Source of the DNA: Geodermatophilus obscurus | Lineage (GTDB): Bacteria; Actinomycetota; Actinomycetes; Mycobacteriales; Geodermatophilaceae | Reading direction: 5' to 3' | DNA: 39,633 bases | Assembly: GCF_900143215.1 (NCBI RefSeq) | Contig: NZ_FRDM01000035.1 | Coordinates: 1 to 39,633 of the forward strand | Shown: positions 1 to 7,924 of the stretch, piece after piece | Position numbering within the stretch: position 1 is the stretch's first letter | Layout of the letters: each line of letters begins with the position of its first letter | Program-made: the position numbers and the translations under genes | The notes under the pieces: generated by a model | What the model saw: only the letters and a program-made list of their open reading frames with translations | Database searches by the model: none | What the model was told of the DNA's origin: nothing

Positions 1-2
1 TG

Positions 3-323
3 CTGATCATCGCCGACAAGGGCTACGCCTCCGCAGAGCTGGACGACTACCTGCACGACCGCGGCGTGGAGCTGCTGCGCCCGGCCTACCGCAACCGCGC
101 ACCCCGCCCCGGCCAGGCGCTGCTCGGCCCGATCCGCCAGCTCATCGAATCGGTCAACGACACCCTCAAGGGCCAACTCGACCTGGAACTGCACGGTGCA
201 CGGACCCTGCCTGGGGTCACCGTCCGCGTCGCGCAACGCCTGCTCGCCCTCACTGCTGCCATCTGGCACAACCGCGCCACCGGTCAGCCGATCACCCGAT
301 CCCTGATCGCCTACGACCACTGA
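3..323 (+). pseudogene. IS transposase, C-terminal part (IS982/IS5-like DDE), cut by window edge
   Basis: The reading frame is open from base 3 to the stop at 321-323, so this is the last ~106 residues of a longer protein that starts outside the window. It begins with LIIADKGYAS, the region around the second catalytic Asp of DDE transposases, and ends with IESVNDTLKGQLDLE and a helix RLLALTAAIWHN, a tail I associate with actinobacterial IS982-type transposases. The gene may be intact beyond the window. The IS right end should lie between 324 and 343, before the vapC stop codon, but I could not identify an inverted repeat. Family assignment is moderate; transposase identity is firm. Confidence 0.7.
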
Positions 324-343
324 TCGACTTCGGACTTACTCGT

Positions 344-736
344 CTAGCGCAGGTGGCGTCGCTCGCACCGCGGCCCCGGGGCGGTGGCCAGCCCACGGTC
401 GCCGGTGACCAGTGCGCAGTCCAGTGCCTCGGCGAGGGCGGCAAAGGTGGCGTCGTAGGCGCTCAGGTTCGCGCGCAACTGCCAGATGCGCGGCAGCAGG
501 GGGGTGTGCGGATAGCGGTCCACCCCGAGGACGCCGAGGTCGGCCAGGGCCTCGGCCGCCCGCTCGGCGCCGACGGACCCGGCAGCGGCGAGCCTGCGCA
601 GTCCGGATGCGACCTCCACGTCGACCAGTGCAGGCGCGTGCAGGTCCTCCGTCGCCACCAGCGACCGGACATCGTCGTCCGCGCCGGTCCGCAGCAGCAT
701 CCGGAGCACGACCGAGGCGTCGACGACGATCGACAC
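344..736 (-). CDS. vapC: VapC-type PIN-domain toxin
   Basis: This 130-residue protein has the PIN nuclease layout: IVVDASVV at the N-terminus (first acidic residue), DVEVASGL near residue 40 (conserved Glu), and AYDATFAALAEAL followed by CALVTGDRGLA near residues 92-115 (last metal-binding Asp residues). PIN toxins of this family cut RNA, usually tRNA or rRNA, when the antitoxin is lost. It starts with GTG one base after the antitoxin stop, so the two are co-translated. The stop codon lies only ~20 bases from the end of the upstream transposase gene, showing that the IS sits directly behind the pair. Confidence 0.88.
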   Translation of the reverse strand: MSIVVDASVVLRMLLRTGADDDVRSLVATEDLHAPALVDVEVASGLRRLAAAGSVGAERAAEALADLGVLGVDRYPHTPLLPRIWQLRANLSAYDATFAALAEALDCALVTGDRGLATAPGPRCERRHLR

Positions 737-737
737 G

Positions 738-968
738 TCAGCGGATGGCGCGCTCGGCGTGGACGGCGGACACGATCTCCTCGGTGCTCACCGGTACGTC
801 GTCCCGCCCCGTGACGCGAGCCAGGAACTCCTCCGGCGTCGGACGACGTGCCAGCCCGCTCACCTCTCTGCGCAGGTACTCCGCCAGGGACATCCCGGCA
901 TGGGCGGCACGGACGCGCAGCACCTCGTGGACGTCCTCGGGCACGTCACGGATCTGGATCGTGGCCAT
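738..968 (-). CDS. vapB: VapB/FitA-type ribbon-helix-helix antitoxin
   Basis: This 76-residue protein opens with MATIQIRDVPEDVHEVLRVR, a beta strand plus helix typical of ribbon-helix-helix DNA-binding antitoxins, followed by AGMSLAEYLRREV, the second helix. The C-terminal half should wrap the PIN toxin encoded one base downstream. There is no Shine-Dalgarno sequence: a -10-like TAACAT ends six bases before the ATG, so the mRNA is probably leaderless. A perfect inverted repeat at 986-1008 covers the -35 position and is the obvious autoregulatory operator for the VapBC complex. Confidence 0.87.
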   Translation of the reverse strand: MATIQIRDVPEDVHEVLRVRAAHAGMSLAEYLRREVSGLARRPTPEEFLARVTGRDDVPVSTEEIVSAVHAERAIR

Positions 969-974
969 CCACGC

Positions 975-1008
975 ATGTTACCAGCGGTGCATGCACCGTG
1001 CATGCACC
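975..1008 (-). promoter_or_regulatory. vapBC leaderless promoter and operator palindrome
   Basis: GGTGCATGCAC (986-996) and GTGCATGCACC (998-1008) form a perfect inverted repeat around one central base. Each arm contains the self-complementary octamer TGCATGCA. The minus-strand -10 TAACAT occupies 980-975, six bases before the vapB ATG at 968, so transcription should start at or next to the start codon. The palindrome lies where the -35 element would be, so bound VapBC would block RNA polymerase. Confidence 0.7.
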
Positions 1009-1012
1009 ACAG

Positions 1013-1102
1013 TCACGCCACCGGCCGGGCCACCAGCGAGCCGGCCGAGTGCTCCTCCCGGAGCCAGTTCTCGAGCACCTTGCCGCTGGGGTTGCGCGGC
1101 AG
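1013..1102 (-). pseudogene. C-terminal remnant of an acyl-CoA synthetase (AMP-binding family)
   Basis: On the minus strand, 29 codons before the stop at 1013-1015 read LPRNPSGKVLENWLREEH and on to a short Ala/Val tail. LPRNPSGKVL is the A10 core motif of the adenylate-forming superfamily, with the catalytic Lys, and lies at the extreme C-terminus of fatty-acyl-CoA ligases. The remaining ~500 residues are absent: beyond 1102 the frame no longer looks like the family, and homology switches to a plus-strand acyl-CoA dehydrogenase. This is a decayed gene fragment, too short for ordinary gene finding. Confidence 0.75.
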
Positions 1103-2214
1103 TGGACGCCGCCACCGCCGAGGCCGAGCTGCGCCGCACGCAGCGGGTGCTGTACGAGGCCGGCCTGGTCGGCGTTCCCTGGCCCCGCGAGCACGGGGGG
1201 CAGGGCGGCACGCTGGTGCAGCAGGCGATCGTGCAGCAGGAGCTGGCCCGCGCCGGGGTGCCGACCTTGATCAACCACATCGGGCTGGGCATGTGCGGGC
1301 CGACGGTCATCGCCCACGGCAGCGACGACCAGCGGCGGCGGTACCTCCTCCGCCTGCTGCGCGCCGACGACGTCTGGTGCCAGCTGTTCAGCGAGCCGGC
1401 GGCCGGCTCCGACCTCGCGGCCCTGCGCACCACCGCCGTCCGGTACGGCGACGACTGGGTGGTCAACGGCCAGAAGGTCTGGACGACGCTGGCGCACGTC
1501 GCCGACCACGGCATCCTGCTCGCCCGCACCGACCCGGAGAGGCCCAAGCACGCCGGGCTGACGATGTTCGTCGTCGACCTGCACGCCCCCGGTGTGACCG
1601 TGCGCCCGCTGCGGCAGATGATCGGCTCCGCCGGGTTCAACGAGGTGTTCTTCGACGACGTCCGGATCCCCGACAGCGAGCGGCTGGGGGAGCCCGGTGA
1701 GGGCTGGCCGGTCGCGCTGACCACGCTGATGAACGAGCGGGTGGCCATCGGCGGCGCCGGCAGCGACCTCGGCGTCCCGGTCGAGACGCTCGTCGCGCAC
1801 GCCCGGCAGCGGCTGCCGCAGCTGGACCCCGACCGGCAGGTGCTCGCCCGGCAGGCGGTCGGCCGGGCGGTCGTCGCCTCCCTCGCGACGCGCTACACCG
1901 GCTACCGCCGCTTCACCGAACTCAGCCGGGGCGGGCTGCCCGGACCGGAGGCCAGCGCCGGCAAGCTCGCCGGCACCGCCGCGGCGAAGCTGGTCGCCGA
2001 CGCCGGCGTCCGGCTGCTCGGGGACGACGCCGTGCACGCCGCCACCGGGGAGGGCGACGAGACCTGGCAGCGCAGCCAGGGCTTCCTCCCCGGCCTGGCC
2101 ATCGCCGGCGGCACCGACCAGGTGCTGCGCAACATCCTCGGCGAGCGGGTGCTCGGCCTCCCGCCCGAACCCCGCGTGGACAAGAGCGCTCCGTACGCCG
2201 GCGGTGCCCGGTGA
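1102..2214 (+). pseudogene. Acyl-CoA dehydrogenase (FadE-like), N-terminally truncated
   Basis: Homology begins near 1105 (AEAELRRTQRVLYEAG) and runs to the stop. Family hallmarks include VPWPREHGGQGG, CQLFSEPAAGSDLAAL (flavin and substrate loop), NGQKVWTT, and the C-terminal AGGTDQVLRNILGERVLGLP. Relatives carry another ~30-45 residues at the N-terminus that pack against the acyl-CoA site; here they are replaced by the acyl-CoA synthetase remnant on the other strand. No ATG lies in frame at the junction; GTG at 1102 would give 370 residues but has no convincing ribosome site. The downstream dehydrogenase overlaps by 4 bp, so the two probably formed a heteromeric FadE pair. The activity of this copy is doubtful. 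Confidence 0.8.
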
Positions 2215-3200
2215 ACGTCGACCTCGGCCCCGACCAGCGCGACGCCGCCGCCGGCGCGCGCGACTTCTACCGCGGCTCGGCCCCGCCGGCCGCTGCCCGC
2301 GAGGCGCTCGAGGGCGGTGCCGTCGCGCCGGGCGGCAAGGCGCTGGCCGACATCGGCTTCCTCGGCATGACGGTCCCGGAGGCCGCCGGCGGCGCGGGCG
2401 GGTCGCTGCTCGACCTCGCCGTCGTCGCCGAGCAGGGCGGAGCCGTGCTGGCCGGACCCTCGCTCGTGACCGCCGCCCGCGCCGCGGTGCTGCTCGCCGA
2501 CGCCCCCGACCTGGCCGCGCAGCTGGCCGACGGGTCGGCGGCGTTCGCGGTCGTCGACGGTCCGGTCACCGGCTCGTCCCCGTCGATCGACGCCGCCGGC
2601 GCCACGCTGTTCCTCGGCCTGGACGACGGCGCCCTCGTCGTCGGCGAGGGGGAGGCCACCCCGGGCCGGCCGCTGGACGCCACCCGTGGGCTGGCCTCGG
2701 TGCGGCTGACCTCGCGGCGGGTGCTCGCCGAGGACGCGGGGCAGCTGTGGGCCCGCGCCCGGCAGGCCGCCGCCGTGGTGCTCGCCGCCGAGGACCTCGG
2801 CGCGGCCGACGCCGCCGTGCAGATGGCCGTCGGCTACGCCCAGCAGCGGGAGGCGTTCGGCCGGCGGATCGGCTCCTACCAGGCGGTCAAGCACATGCTG
2901 GTCGACGCGTGGGTCGGCGTGGACCAGTTGCGCTCGCTGGTGTGGTGGGCCGCCTGGGCCGCCGACGCGGCACCGGACGAGCTGCCGCTGGCCGCCTCGG
3001 CCGCCGAGGCGCTCGCCGCCGAGGTGCTCGAACGTGCCGCCGAGACCTGCATCCAGGTGCACGGCGGGATCGGCTTCACCTGGGAGCACGACGCGCACCT
3101 GTACTGGCGGCGGGCCAAGGTCGACCGGCTGCTGCTCGGCGACGCCGCCGAGCACCTGGACGCCGTCGCCCGGCTCGCCGTCGCCGGTGCGCTGGGGTGA
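2211..3200 (+). CDS. Acyl-CoA dehydrogenase family protein, second subunit
   Basis: This 329-residue flavoprotein-like dehydrogenase starts at a GTG overlapping the previous stop (GTGA). The C-terminal half carries the family signatures AVGYAQQREAFGRRIGSYQAVKH and ETCIQVHGGIGFTWEHDAHLYWRRAK, while the N-terminal half is short and divergent, as in the smaller partner of actinobacterial FadE heterocomplexes. Those pairs oxidise acyl-CoA side chains, often of sterols or branched acids. It is followed by an enoyl-CoA hydratase with another 4-bp overlap, giving a beta-oxidation mini-operon. The substrate is not deducible. If the upstream partner is dead, this subunit may be inactive alone. Confidence 0.85.
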   Translation: MNVDLGPDQRDAAAGARDFYRGSAPPAAAREALEGGAVAPGGKALADIGFLGMTVPEAAGGAGGSLLDLAVVAEQGGAVLAGPSLVTAARAAVLLADAPDLAAQLADGSAAFAVVDGPVTGSSPSIDAAGATLFLGLDDGALVVGEGEATPGRPLDATRGLASVRLTSRRVLAEDAGQLWARARQAAAVVLAAEDLGAADAAVQMAVGYAQQREAFGRRIGSYQAVKHMLVDAWVGVDQLRSLVWWAAWAADAAPDELPLAASAAEALAAEVLERAAETCIQVHGGIGFTWEHDAHLYWRRAKVDRLLLGDAAEHLDAVARLAVAGALG

Positions 3201-4081
3201 ACGCCACCCAGCTGCGCTACGCGGTGGCCGACGGCGTCGCCACGATCACCCTCCACCGCCCCGAGCGGCTCAACGCCTTCACGCCGGTCATGGCCCGGGA
3301 GCTCACCGGAGCCGCCACGGCCGCCGACGCCGACGACGACGTCCGGGTGGTGCTCGTGACCGGCGCCGGCCGGGCCTTCTGCGCCGGCGCCGACCTCGGT
3401 GGCGGCGAGGACACCTTCCGCGACCGCGGTGCGCGCCCCGACCCGGTGCCACGCGGCACGGTGGACGGCGTCCCGCGGGACTGGGGCGGCATCGCCTCCC
3501 TGCCGTTCGCCCGGCTGCGCAAGCCCGTGATCGCCGCGGTCAACGGGCCCGCGGTCGGCATCGGCGCCACGATGACGCTGCCGATGGACGTCCGGATCGC
3601 GGCGGCGTCGGCCCGCTTCGGCTTCGTCTTCACCCGCCGCGGCATCGTGCCGGAGGCCGCGTCGTCGTGGTTCCTGCCGCGGGTCGTCGGCATCAGCCAG
3701 GCGATGGAGTGGGTGGCCACCGGCCGGGTGTTCGACGCCGCCGAGGCGCTGCGCGGTCGGCTGGTGTCCCGGGTGGTCCCGGACGACGAGCTGCTGCCCA
3801 CCGCACACGGCCTGGCCCGCGAGATCGCCGACCACACCTCGGGAGTCGCGGTCGGAGCCGCCCGTCAGCTGCTGTGGTCGATGCTCGGAGCGCCCTCGCC
3901 CTGGGACGCCCACCGCGCCGAGTCCCGGGCCCTCGCCGAGCTGGGCGCCGGTCCGGACGCCGCCGAGGGCGTGGCGTCGTTCCTCGAGCGGCGACCGGCG
4001 CGGTTCACCGCGCCGGTCGGGGACGGGCTGGAGGTGGCCGGCGTGCCACGCTGGCCGGCCCCGCCGGACGACCTCGGCTGA
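3197..4081 (+). CDS. Enoyl-CoA hydratase/isomerase (crotonase) family protein
   Basis: This 294-residue crotonase starts at GTG 3197, overlapping the dehydrogenase stop, which gives the natural N-terminus MNATQLRYAVADGVATITLHRPERLNAF. The oxyanion-hole segments are GRAFCAGADLGGG and NGPAVGIGATMTLPMD, and FTRRGIVPEAASSWFLPRVVG holds the usual catalytic Glu of the hydratase subgroup. It should hydrate the enoyl-CoA formed by the adjacent dehydrogenases. The protein is slightly longer than the ~260-residue norm because of an insertion rich in charged residues after the first oxyanion motif and a C-terminal extension ending in PPDDLG. Confidence 0.9.
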   Translation: MNATQLRYAVADGVATITLHRPERLNAFTPVMARELTGAATAADADDDVRVVLVTGAGRAFCAGADLGGGEDTFRDRGARPDPVPRGTVDGVPRDWGGIASLPFARLRKPVIAAVNGPAVGIGATMTLPMDVRIAAASARFGFVFTRRGIVPEAASSWFLPRVVGISQAMEWVATGRVFDAAEALRGRLVSRVVPDDELLPTAHGLAREIADHTSGVAVGAARQLLWSMLGAPSPWDAHRAESRALAELGAGPDAAEGVASFLERRPARFTAPVGDGLEVAGVPRWPAPPDDLG

Positions 4082-4102
4082 CGGTTCGTCACCGGGTGAG
4101 GC

Positions 4103-4137
4103 CCTGACCGCCCGCACCGCTCCGGGACACTGACGGC
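4103..4137 (+). promoter_or_regulatory. Putative leaderless promoter of hrpB
   Basis: CTGACC (4103-4108) and GACACT (4126-4131) are separated by 17 bases, and GTG follows six bases later at 4138. The GACACT hexamer recurs at the same distance before the gene at 7925. No Shine-Dalgarno sequence is present, so the transcript would begin at the start codon. Confidence 0.5.
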
Positions 4138-6624
4138 GTGCTGCCACCGCCGGGGACGCCGGGCACCGACCTCCCCGTGCGGGCTGTCCTCCCGGCTCTG
4201 CACATCGCGCTGGCCGGGGCCGGCAGTGCGGTGCTGGTCGCGCCGCCGGGCACCGGGAAGACGACCCTGGTCCCGCTGGCGCTGGCCGGGGAGCTGCCGG
4301 GCCGGGTCCTGGTCGCCGAGCCCCGCCGGCTCGCCACCCGCGCCGCCGCCCGCCGGATGGCCGCGCTGCTGGGCGAGCCGGTCGGCCGCTCGGTGGGCTA
4401 CAGCGTCCGCGGGGACAGCCGGCGCAGCGGCGCCACCCAGGTGGAGGTGGTCACCACCGGACTGCTGGTGCGCCGGCTGCAGGCCGACCCCGAGCTGGCC
4501 GGGGTCGACGCCGTGGTGCTCGACGAGTGCCACGAGCGCCACCTCGACACCGACCTGGCGTTGGCCTTCCTGGTCGACGTCCGGGCCGCGCTGCGCCCGG
4601 AACTGCGGCTGCTGGCGATGTCGGCGACCGCGCAGGCCGGCCGGCTCGCCGTGCTCCTCGGGGCCACCACGCCGGCGCCCGTGGTGGAGGCGACCGGGAC
4701 GCTGCACGACGTCCAGCCGGTGTGGTGCCCGCCCGAGCCCCCGGTGGCGCCGCCGCACGGCAGCCGCGTCGACCCCCGGCTGCTCGACGCGGTCGCCGCG
4801 ACGACCCGCCGGGCCCTGGCCGAGGCGCCCGGCGACGTCCTGGTCTTCCTGCCCGGCGCAGCCGAGATCGCCGGCGTGGACACCCGGCTCGACGGGCTCG
4901 ACGCCGACGTCCGCCCCCTGCACGGCCGGTTGCCCGCCGCGGGGCAGGACGCCGCGCTCACGCCCGGGCCGCGGCGGCGGGTGGTGCTGGCCACCGACGT
5001 GGCCGAGAGCAGCTTGACCGTGCCCGGTGTGCGGGCCGTCGTCGACGCCGGGCTGGCCCGGGTGCCGCGCTTCGACCTCGCGCGGGGGCTGGGTGCGCTG
5101 GCCACGGTGCGCGTCTCGCGGTCCTCGGCGGTGCAGCGGGCCGGGCGGGCCGGGCGGGAGGGGACCGGGCGGGTGTACCGGCTGTGGGCCGAGGCGGAGC
5201 AGGCCCGGCTGCCGGCGGCGCCCGAGCCGGAGATCGCGGTCGCCGACCTCACCGGGCTGGCCCTTGAGCTCGCCTGCTGGGGCACCCCCGACGGGGCCGG
5301 CCTGAGCCTGCCCGATCCACCCCCGGCCGCCGCGCTCGCCGTCGCCTGGGACACCCTGCGCGAGCTCGGTGCGGTGGACGACGCCGGCCGGGTCACCCCA
5401 CGAGGCCGCTCGCTCACCGCCGTGGGGGCGCACCCACGGCTGGCGCGGGCGCTGCTCGACGGCGCCCCGCTGGTGGGCCGGCGGCGCGCGGCCGAGGTGG
5501 TGGCGCTGCTGTCGGCCGACGTCCCCGGGCGCTCCGACGACCTGGTCGCCGACTGGCGGGCGCTGCGCGCGGCTCGGGGTGGAGCCGCCGCCCGCTGGCG
5601 CGAGGAGGCCGACCGGCTGGCCCGCGCCCTCCCCGCGACCGCCGGCACCGGGCTGACCGACGACGCCGCGGCCGGCCTCGTCGTCGCCCTCGCCCACCCC
5701 GGGTGGCTGGCGCGTCGGCGCCCGGGCGGCGGGCGGACGTACCTGCTGGCCGCGGGCACCGGGGCGGAGCTGGCCCCCAGCACCGACCTGACCGGGGCCG
5801 GGTGGCTGGCGGTGGCCGCCGCCGACCGGCAGCCGGGCCGGCGCGACGCCCGGGTGCGCCAGGCGGTCGCGATCGACGAGGCCACCGCACGCGAGGTCGG
5901 CGGCGTCACCGAGGAGCCCGAGGTGGTCTGGCGGGACGGCGACGTGGCCGCCGCGCGGGTCGAGCGGCTCGGTGCGATCGTGCTCGCCGAGCGTCCGCTG
6001 CCCGACCCCGACCCCGCCGCCGTGGCCGCCGCGGTCGCCGAGGGGCTGCGCCGCGAGGGCCTGGCGCTGCTGCGCTGGACCCCGGCAGCCACCGTCCTCC
6101 GCGAGCGGCTGGCCGCGGCGCACGCCGGGCTGGGGCCGCCGTGGCCCGCGGTCGACGACGAGGCGCTGGGCGCCGCTCTCGCCGCCACCCCCGCGGTCGG
6201 CGCGGCCCGCAGCCGGGCGGATCTGGCCCGGATCGACGTCGTCGCCGCGCTGCGGGCGCTCGTGCCGTGGCAGCTGGCCGGCCGGTTCGACGAGCTGGTG
6301 CCCGAGCGGGTCGAGGTGCCGACCGGGTCCCGCCTCCGCGTCGACTACGGCGACCCCGAGGTGCCCACGCTGTCCGTCCGGGTTCAGGAGGTGTTCGGCT
6401 GGGCGGCCGCGCCGACGGTCGCCGGGCGCCCGTTGCGGCTGCAGCTGCTCTCCCCGGCCGCCCGGGTGGTCGCCACGACCTCCGACCTCGCCGGCTTCTG
6501 GGTCACCGGCTACCCCGCCGTCCGCAGCGAGCTCCGCGGCCGCTACCCGCGCCACCCGTGGCCCGAGGACCCGGCGACCGCGCCCGCGACCCGGCGGGCC
6601 ACCCCCCGCGGCCGCCCGCGCTGA
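4138..6624 (+). CDS. hrpB: ATP-dependent RNA helicase HrpB
   Basis: This 828-residue DEAH-type helicase has a Walker A motif PPGTGKTT (36-43), motif II DECH (129-132), motif III SAT (162-164) and motif VI QRAGRAGR (333-340), followed by the ratchet region and the long HrpB-specific C-terminal domain ending in YPRHPWPEDP. Length and order match full-length HrpB. The family's RNA substrate is poorly defined; roles in RNA processing have been proposed. It is a single gene, preceded by a leaderless-type promoter and convergent with the MarR gene. Start GTG 4138 is chosen for its spacing to the -10 and because the helicase homology begins soon after. Confidence 0.93.
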   Translation: MLPPPGTPGTDLPVRAVLPALHIALAGAGSAVLVAPPGTGKTTLVPLALAGELPGRVLVAEPRRLATRAAARRMAALLGEPVGRSVGYSVRGDSRRSGATQVEVVTTGLLVRRLQADPELAGVDAVVLDECHERHLDTDLALAFLVDVRAALRPELRLLAMSATAQAGRLAVLLGATTPAPVVEATGTLHDVQPVWCPPEPPVAPPHGSRVDPRLLDAVAATTRRALAEAPGDVLVFLPGAAEIAGVDTRLDGLDADVRPLHGRLPAAGQDAALTPGPRRRVVLATDVAESSLTVPGVRAVVDAGLARVPRFDLARGLGALATVRVSRSSAVQRAGRAGREGTGRVYRLWAEAEQARLPAAPEPEIAVADLTGLALELACWGTPDGAGLSLPDPPPAAALAVAWDTLRELGAVDDAGRVTPRGRSLTAVGAHPRLARALLDGAPLVGRRRAAEVVALLSADVPGRSDDLVADWRALRAARGGAAARWREEADRLARALPATAGTGLTDDAAAGLVVALAHPGWLARRRPGGGRTYLLAAGTGAELAPSTDLTGAGWLAVAAADRQPGRRDARVRQAVAIDEATAREVGGVTEEPEVVWRDGDVAAARVERLGAIVLAERPLPDPDPAAVAAAVAEGLRREGLALLRWTPAATVLRERLAAAHAGLGPPWPAVDDEALGAALAATPAVGAARSRADLARIDVVAALRALVPWQLAGRFDELVPERVEVPTGSRLRVDYGDPEVPTLSVRVQEVFGWAAAPTVAGRPLRLQLLSPAARVVATTSDLAGFWVTGYPAVRSELRGRYPRHPWPEDPATAPATRRATPRGRPR

Positions 6625-6672
6625 CCGCACCGGCGGCCGGGCCCCGGGCGGCGCCCCGGCGCGGCGCCTCCG

Positions 6673-7176
6673 TCAGCGGGGGCCGAGGTGGCGCAGCAGC
6701 GTCTCGCCGAGATCGCGCATCGCCGCGACCTGCTCGGGGGAGAGCTGGTCGAACAGGTGGGTGCGCACGCTCGCCACGTGCACCGGAGCGGCCGCCTCGA
6801 GCGCGGCGAACCCGTCGTCGGTGAGGACGGCGAGCTGGCCGCGGCCGTCGTCCGGGCAGACCTGCCGGCGCACCCAGCCGCGCTCCTCCAGCCGGGAGAC
6901 GGCGTGCGAGAGCCGGCTGCGCGAGGACAGGCACCGGTCGGCGAGCTCGCTCATCCGCATCATCCGGCCCTCGGTCTCCGACAGGGCGACGAGGATCTCG
7001 TAGTAGGCGTGCGAGATGCCGGTGGCGTGCGTGAGCTCCCGGTCGAGCCGGTCGAGCAGCAGCTGGGCGCTGTAGAGCCAGGCCCGCCAGGCCTGCTGCT
7101 CCCCGGCGTCGAGCCAGCGGGTTCCCTCGGCGCCGGAGCCGGGGTCTCCAGGAGCGAGCGACACGTCGGCGGTCAT
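6673..7176 (-). CDS. MarR-family transcriptional regulator
   Basis: This 167-residue protein has a MarR winged helix-turn-helix: ISHAYYEILVALSETEGRMMRMSELADRCLSSRSRLSHAVSRLEERGWVRR is the recognition core and CPDDGRGQLAVLTDDGFAAL the wing. N- and C-terminal helices give the dimer interface. It is divergent from a YceI-family gene 88 bases away, a common pairing in actinobacteria, so it probably represses itself and yceI; the signal is unknown. ATG 7176 sits seven bases after a good -10, so the message looks leaderless. Confidence 0.9.
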   Translation of the reverse strand: MTADVSLAPGDPGSGAEGTRWLDAGEQQAWRAWLYSAQLLLDRLDRELTHATGISHAYYEILVALSETEGRMMRMSELADRCLSSRSRLSHAVSRLEERGWVRRQVCPDDGRGQLAVLTDDGFAALEAAAPVHVASVRTHLFDQLSPEQVAAMRDLGETLLRHLGPR

Positions 7177-7213
7177 GTTCGTCAGGGTACTGGCGGAATA
7201 GATGAGTCTTCAA
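7177..7213 (-). promoter_or_regulatory. Leaderless promoter of the MarR gene
   Basis: On the minus strand TTGAAG (7213-7208) and TACCCT (7189-7184) are 18 bases apart and TACCCT lies seven bases before ATG 7176. This is one of the best-formed -35/-10 pairs in the window. The same interval separates the MarR gene from yceI and is the likely site of repression. Confidence 0.6.
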
Positions 7214-7263
7214 CTACGCTCGCCATGAACAGAAGGTCAAACGCTCAACCACTTGGAGGCACC

Positions 7264-7824
7264 ATGACCAGCACCGCCATCCAGATCCCCGGCTACGTCG
7301 TCGGCACCTGGGACATCGACGCCAGCCACTCGACGGTCGGCTTCTCCGTCCGGCACATGATGGTCAGCAAGGTCCGCGGCTACTTCCGCGAGTTCTCCGG
7401 TGAGATCGTCACCGCGGAGAACCCGGAGCAGTCCACCGTGACCGCCGCGATCGACATGGACTCGATCGACACCCGGCAGGAGCAGCGCGACGCGCACATC
7501 CGCTCCGCCGACTTCTTCGACGTGGGCAACCACACCGTGATGACCTTCCGCTCGACCGAGGTCCGGGCCGACGGCGCCGACTGGACCGTCGTCGGTGACC
7601 TGACCATCAAGGGCATCACCAAGCCCGTCGAGCTGGCCCTTGAGGTCAACGGCTTCGGCCCCGACGCCTACGGCGGTACCCGCGCCGGCTTCAGCGCCAA
7701 GACCGAGATCTCCCGCAAGGAGTTCGGCGTCGACATCGACATGCCGATGGACGGCGGCGGCGTCGTCGTCGGCGACAAGATCACCGTCGAGCTGGAGATC
7801 GAGGCCGTGCTCCGCGCCGTGTGA
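7264..7824 (+). CDS. YceI-family lipid-binding protein
   Basis: This 186-residue protein shows the YceI beta-barrel pattern: GTWDIDASHSTVGFSVRHMMVSKVRGYFREFSGEI at the start, then SIDTRQEQRDAHIRSADFFDV, and the closing DLTIKGITKPVELALEV. YceI proteins form a lipocalin-like fold that binds a polyisoprenoid or amide lipid. There is no signal peptide, so it should be cytoplasmic, as is usual for the actinobacterial group. ATG 7264 follows a GGAGG at 7255-7259. A longer frame to the left belongs to the opposite strand. It is probably regulated by the divergent MarR protein. Confidence 0.92.
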   Translation: MTSTAIQIPGYVVGTWDIDASHSTVGFSVRHMMVSKVRGYFREFSGEIVTAENPEQSTVTAAIDMDSIDTRQEQRDAHIRSADFFDVGNHTVMTFRSTEVRADGADWTVVGDLTIKGITKPVELALEVNGFGPDAYGGTRAGFSAKTEISRKEFGVDIDMPMDGGGVVVGDKITVELEIEAVLRAV

Positions 7825-7838
7825 GCCCCCTCCCGCGG

Positions 7839-7896
7839 CGATCATGGCGCCGTGACCACCCGTGACGTTCCCGCGGTGGTCACGGCGCCATGATCG
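7839..7896. terminator. Long perfect inverted repeat, likely terminator of yceI
   Basis: Bases 7839-7860 and 7875-7896 are 22-bp perfect inverted copies around a 14-base loop. The arm includes GATCATGGCGCCGTGACC. It lies 15 bases after the yceI stop and ends just before the -10 of the next gene. No U-run follows, as is common for GC-rich actinobacterial terminators. A mobile REP-like palindrome is an alternative. Confidence 0.6.
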
Positions 7897-7911
7897 TCTC
7901 CGGTGGGCGTG

Positions 7912-7924
7912 GACACTGGACGGT
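7912..7924 (+). promoter_or_regulatory. Leaderless -10 element of the small membrane protein gene
   Basis: GACACT (7912-7917) is followed by seven bases and then ATG 7925, with no ribosome site. This repeats the arrangement before hrpB. No clear -35 was found because the upstream space is taken by the 7839-7896 palindrome. Confidence 0.4.

Noticed and set aside
3865..6630. Very long minus-strand open frame opposite the crotonase and hrpB genes
   Set aside because: It is rich in Gly, Arg, Pro and Gln with no domain, and is the antisense shadow of GC-rich codons; the plus-strand genes have clear catalytic motifs.
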